Shown here: positions 62,634 to 64,000 of the stretch, one piece after another
Layout: every line of letters begins with the position of its first letter
How positions within the stretch are numbered: position 1 is the stretch's first letter
Assembly (NCBI RefSeq): GCF_029360665.1
Contig: NZ_JARDUB010000003.1
Span: 62,001 to 126,000, forward strand
From: Eudoraea chungangensis
GTDB taxonomy: Bacteria; Bacteroidota; Bacteroidia; Flavobacteriales; Flavobacteriaceae
Length of the DNA: 64,000 nt
Direction: 5' to 3'
The notes under the pieces: generated by a model
The model's database searches: none
Told to the model about the DNA's origin: nothing
Seen by the model: the letters and a program-made list of their open reading frames with translations, nothing else
Program-made: the position numbers and the translations under genes

Positions 62634-62969
62634 ATGAATATAGAAAACACAAAGGCGCAAATGCGTAAAGGAGTTCTGGAGTATTGCATCCTATCTATTT
62701 TGGAAGGAGACGACAAGTACGCTTCAGAAATTCTTGGAACGCTCAAAGACGCAAAGATGTTAGTAGTAGAGGGAACCATTTATCCCCTTTTAACTCGGCT
62801 CAAAAATGCAGGTCTTTTAAACTACCGCTGGGAAGAATCTACATCAGGACCCCCTCGTAAGTACTACGGTTTAACAGAAACCGGAAAAGTATTTCTCAAA
62901 GAATTAGACACAACATGGGACGAACTCCGAGGAGCAGTCAATTTAGTTACCAATGCTAAAAACAACTAA
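62634..62969 (+). CDS. PadR family transcriptional regulator
   Basis: The 111-residue protein is the short PadR type. The winged helix core is AQMRKGVLEYCILSILEGDD, then YASEILGTLKDAKMLVVEGT, IYPLLTRLKNAGLLNYRWEE with the recognition helix, and SGPPRKYYGLTETGKVFLKE with the wing. PadR proteins repress transcription as dimers. The PspC-type gene starts 2 bases after the stop, so it is the likely target in the same operon. The ligand is unknown. Confidence 0.92.
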   Translation: MNIENTKAQMRKGVLEYCILSILEGDDKYASEILGTLKDAKMLVVEGTIYPLLTRLKNAGLLNYRWEESTSGPPRKYYGLTETGKVFLKELDTTWDELRGAVNLVTNAKNN

Positions 62970-62971
62970 CA

Positions 62972-64000
62972 ATGAATAAGACAGTAAATATAAATCTAGC
63001 AAACATACTTTTTCATATCGATGAGAAAGCATTTAATAAACTACAACGCTACCTGGAATCGATAAAAAGATCTTTTTCTGGCACAGCGGGAAGCGATGAA
63101 ATTATTGCGGATATAGAAGCCAGAATTGCCGAATTATTCCAAGAAAAAATGGAAAACGACAGGCAAGTGATAACGCTAAAAGAGGTGGATGAAGTAATAG
63201 GCGTAATGGGACAGCCTGAAGACTACATGGTAGACGAGGACATCTTTGAAGATGAACCAAGAAAACATACCGAACCTTCAAGAAAAGGAAAGAAACTTTA
63301 TCGAGATATAGACAGTAAGTATATTGGTGGGGTATGTGCTGGCCTGGAACACTATTTAGGTATAGATTCCCTTTGGATAAGACTAATTTTCATACTTCTA
63401 GCGCTCTTTACAGGCTTTGGCTTTATTGCTTACATTCTTCTTTGGATTCTAGTTCCAGAGGCTGCGAGTACTTCTCAAAAACTGGATATGAAAGGCGAAC
63501 CAGTGAATATAAGCAATATCGAAAGAAAGGTTAAGGAAGGCTTCGATGATGTCGCTGATAAAGTAAAGAGTGTAGACTATGAGAAAGTAGGCAACAAGGT
63601 TAAAAGCGGCGGAAAGACCTTTTTTGACACTTTGGGCGATATCATTATGTTTTTCTTTAAGGTTGTTGGGAAATTCATTGGAATATTGTTGATTATTATT
63701 GGCGCAGCTACACTAATTGGACTTTTTATAGGCTTATTCACCGTAGGTGTTTTAGATATTGTACATATCCCTGGGATAGACTTTTATGATATGGTTAATT
63801 CTACCTCTGCCCCTGTTTGGCTGGTATCCCTTCTTGCGTTTTTTGCTGTGGGTATCCCTTTCTTTTTCCTATTATACCTGGGATTAAAGATCTTGGTTAA
63901 CAACCTTAAATCTATAGGAAACATAGCAAAATTCTCCCTATTAGGCCTATGGTTGCTCTCTGTTATTGGACTGAGTGTCTTAGGAATTCAGCAAGCCAGT
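62972..64000 (+). CDS. PspC-domain membrane protein, 5' part (runs off the window)
   Basis: The frame opens with ATG at 62972, 2 bases after the PadR stop, and stays open to the last base, giving 343 visible residues. An N-terminal soluble part (NKTVNINLANILFHIDEKAF, and EVDEVIGVMGQPEDYM) is followed by the PspC domain at about residues 108-168 (LYRDIDSKYIGGVCAGLEHY, WIRLIFILLALFTGFGF). An amphipathic Lys/Asp stretch and further membrane helices come next. PspC senses membrane stress in enterobacteria; in Flavobacteria it usually pairs with PadR as here. The C-terminus is outside the window. Confidence 0.88.
   Translation, partial: MNKTVNINLANILFHIDEKAFNKLQRYLESIKRSFSGTAGSDEIIADIEARIAELFQEKMENDRQVITLKEVDEVIGVMGQPEDYMVDEDIFEDEPRKHTEPSRKGKKLYRDIDSKYIGGVCAGLEHYLGIDSLWIRLIFILLALFTGFGFIAYILLWILVPEAASTSQKLDMKGEPVNISNIERKVKEGFDDVADKVKSVDYEKVGNKVKSGGKTFFDTLGDIIMFFFKVVGKFIGILLIIIGAATLIGLFIGLFTVGVLDIVHIPGIDFYDMVNSTSAPVWLVSLLAFFAVGIPFFFLLYLGLKILVNNLKSIGNIAKFSLLGLWLLSVIGLSVLGIQQAS

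Noticed and set aside
1-64000. tRNA, rRNA, CRISPR arrays, insertion sequences, prophage genes
   Set aside because: No repeat-spacer pattern, transposase, integrase or phage structural motif was found, and the intergenic gaps contain no recognisable tRNA.

Overview
The window is a stretch of an AT-rich chromosome from a member of the Bacteroidota, most likely a Flavobacteriaceae species. Several features point there. Promoter-like boxes follow the Bacteroidota TTTG / TAnnTTTG pattern. There are many lipoproteins with short signal peptides, a TonB-dependent receptor with a CarboxypepD-like N-terminal domain, LytTR two-component systems with 2TM-domain proteins, and a LETM1-related protein. PurL is of the long single-chain type. 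No rRNA, tRNA, CRISPR array, insertion sequence or phage gene was seen. The content reads as ordinary core chromosome with a few unusual spots.

Layout. 1-2.8 kb: end of an ABC exporter, an ECF sigma factor with a membrane anti-sigma-like partner and a Spy-like periplasmic protein, and a convergent YCF48/BNR-repeat lipoprotein. 3-8.4 kb: an RsmB-like rRNA methyltransferase, purL and a GNAT acetyltransferase. 8.5-16.4 kb: fatty-acid degradation, with an acyl-CoA synthetase and then a MarR regulator, FadN-type dehydrogenase/hydratase, thiolase and acyl-CoA dehydrogenase. This block starts behind a 26-bp perfect palindrome and ends at a clear terminator. 16.4-24.2 kb: an M49 peptidase, a PLP decarboxylase, and a divergent GH15 hydrolase / OtsA-OtsB trehalose pair. 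24.4-28.8 kb: three secreted metallopeptidases in a row. 28.8-36 kb: a very large ThuA-PQQ dehydrogenase-PKD-cytochrome c lipoprotein, two amidohydrolase paralogues and a DUF2490 protein. 36-40 kb: a hydrolase-OsmC fusion, a small YdeI-like protein, lipoprotein Cu/Zn superoxide dismutase and a LETM1-related protein.

39.9-48.1 kb holds two separate LytTR systems. The first is an operon with a TPR-like protein, a LytS-type histidine kinase that carries a 2TM domain behind its ATPase domain, three free-standing 2TM proteins and a LytTR regulator. The second is a TPR/HisKA_2 kinase with its LytTR regulator. Between them lie a DUF3179 protein and a PaiB-like FMN-binding protein. 48.3-50.2 kb: three small secreted proteins, two of them SnoaL-like. 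50.2-50.5 kb is a gene-poor gap with a strong terminator and a tiny Asn-rich reading frame. 50.5-56.4 kb: an S9 peptidase, a small membrane protein, two decayed genes, a TonB-dependent receptor and a divergent DUF2141 protein. 56.5-64 kb: OxyR, a 65-residue protein, a PBP4-type carboxypeptidase, a NudK-like Nudix hydrolase, DUF2461, TIGR00266, DUF4442 and DUF4870 proteins, PadR, and a PspC protein that runs off the window.

The best candidates for something new are the 2TM/LytTR array with its doubly membrane-anchored kinase, the isolated Asn-codon leader-like unit at 50.2-50.4 kb, and the palindrome that probably controls the beta-oxidation operon. Family names come from my own reading of motifs; no database search was possible.
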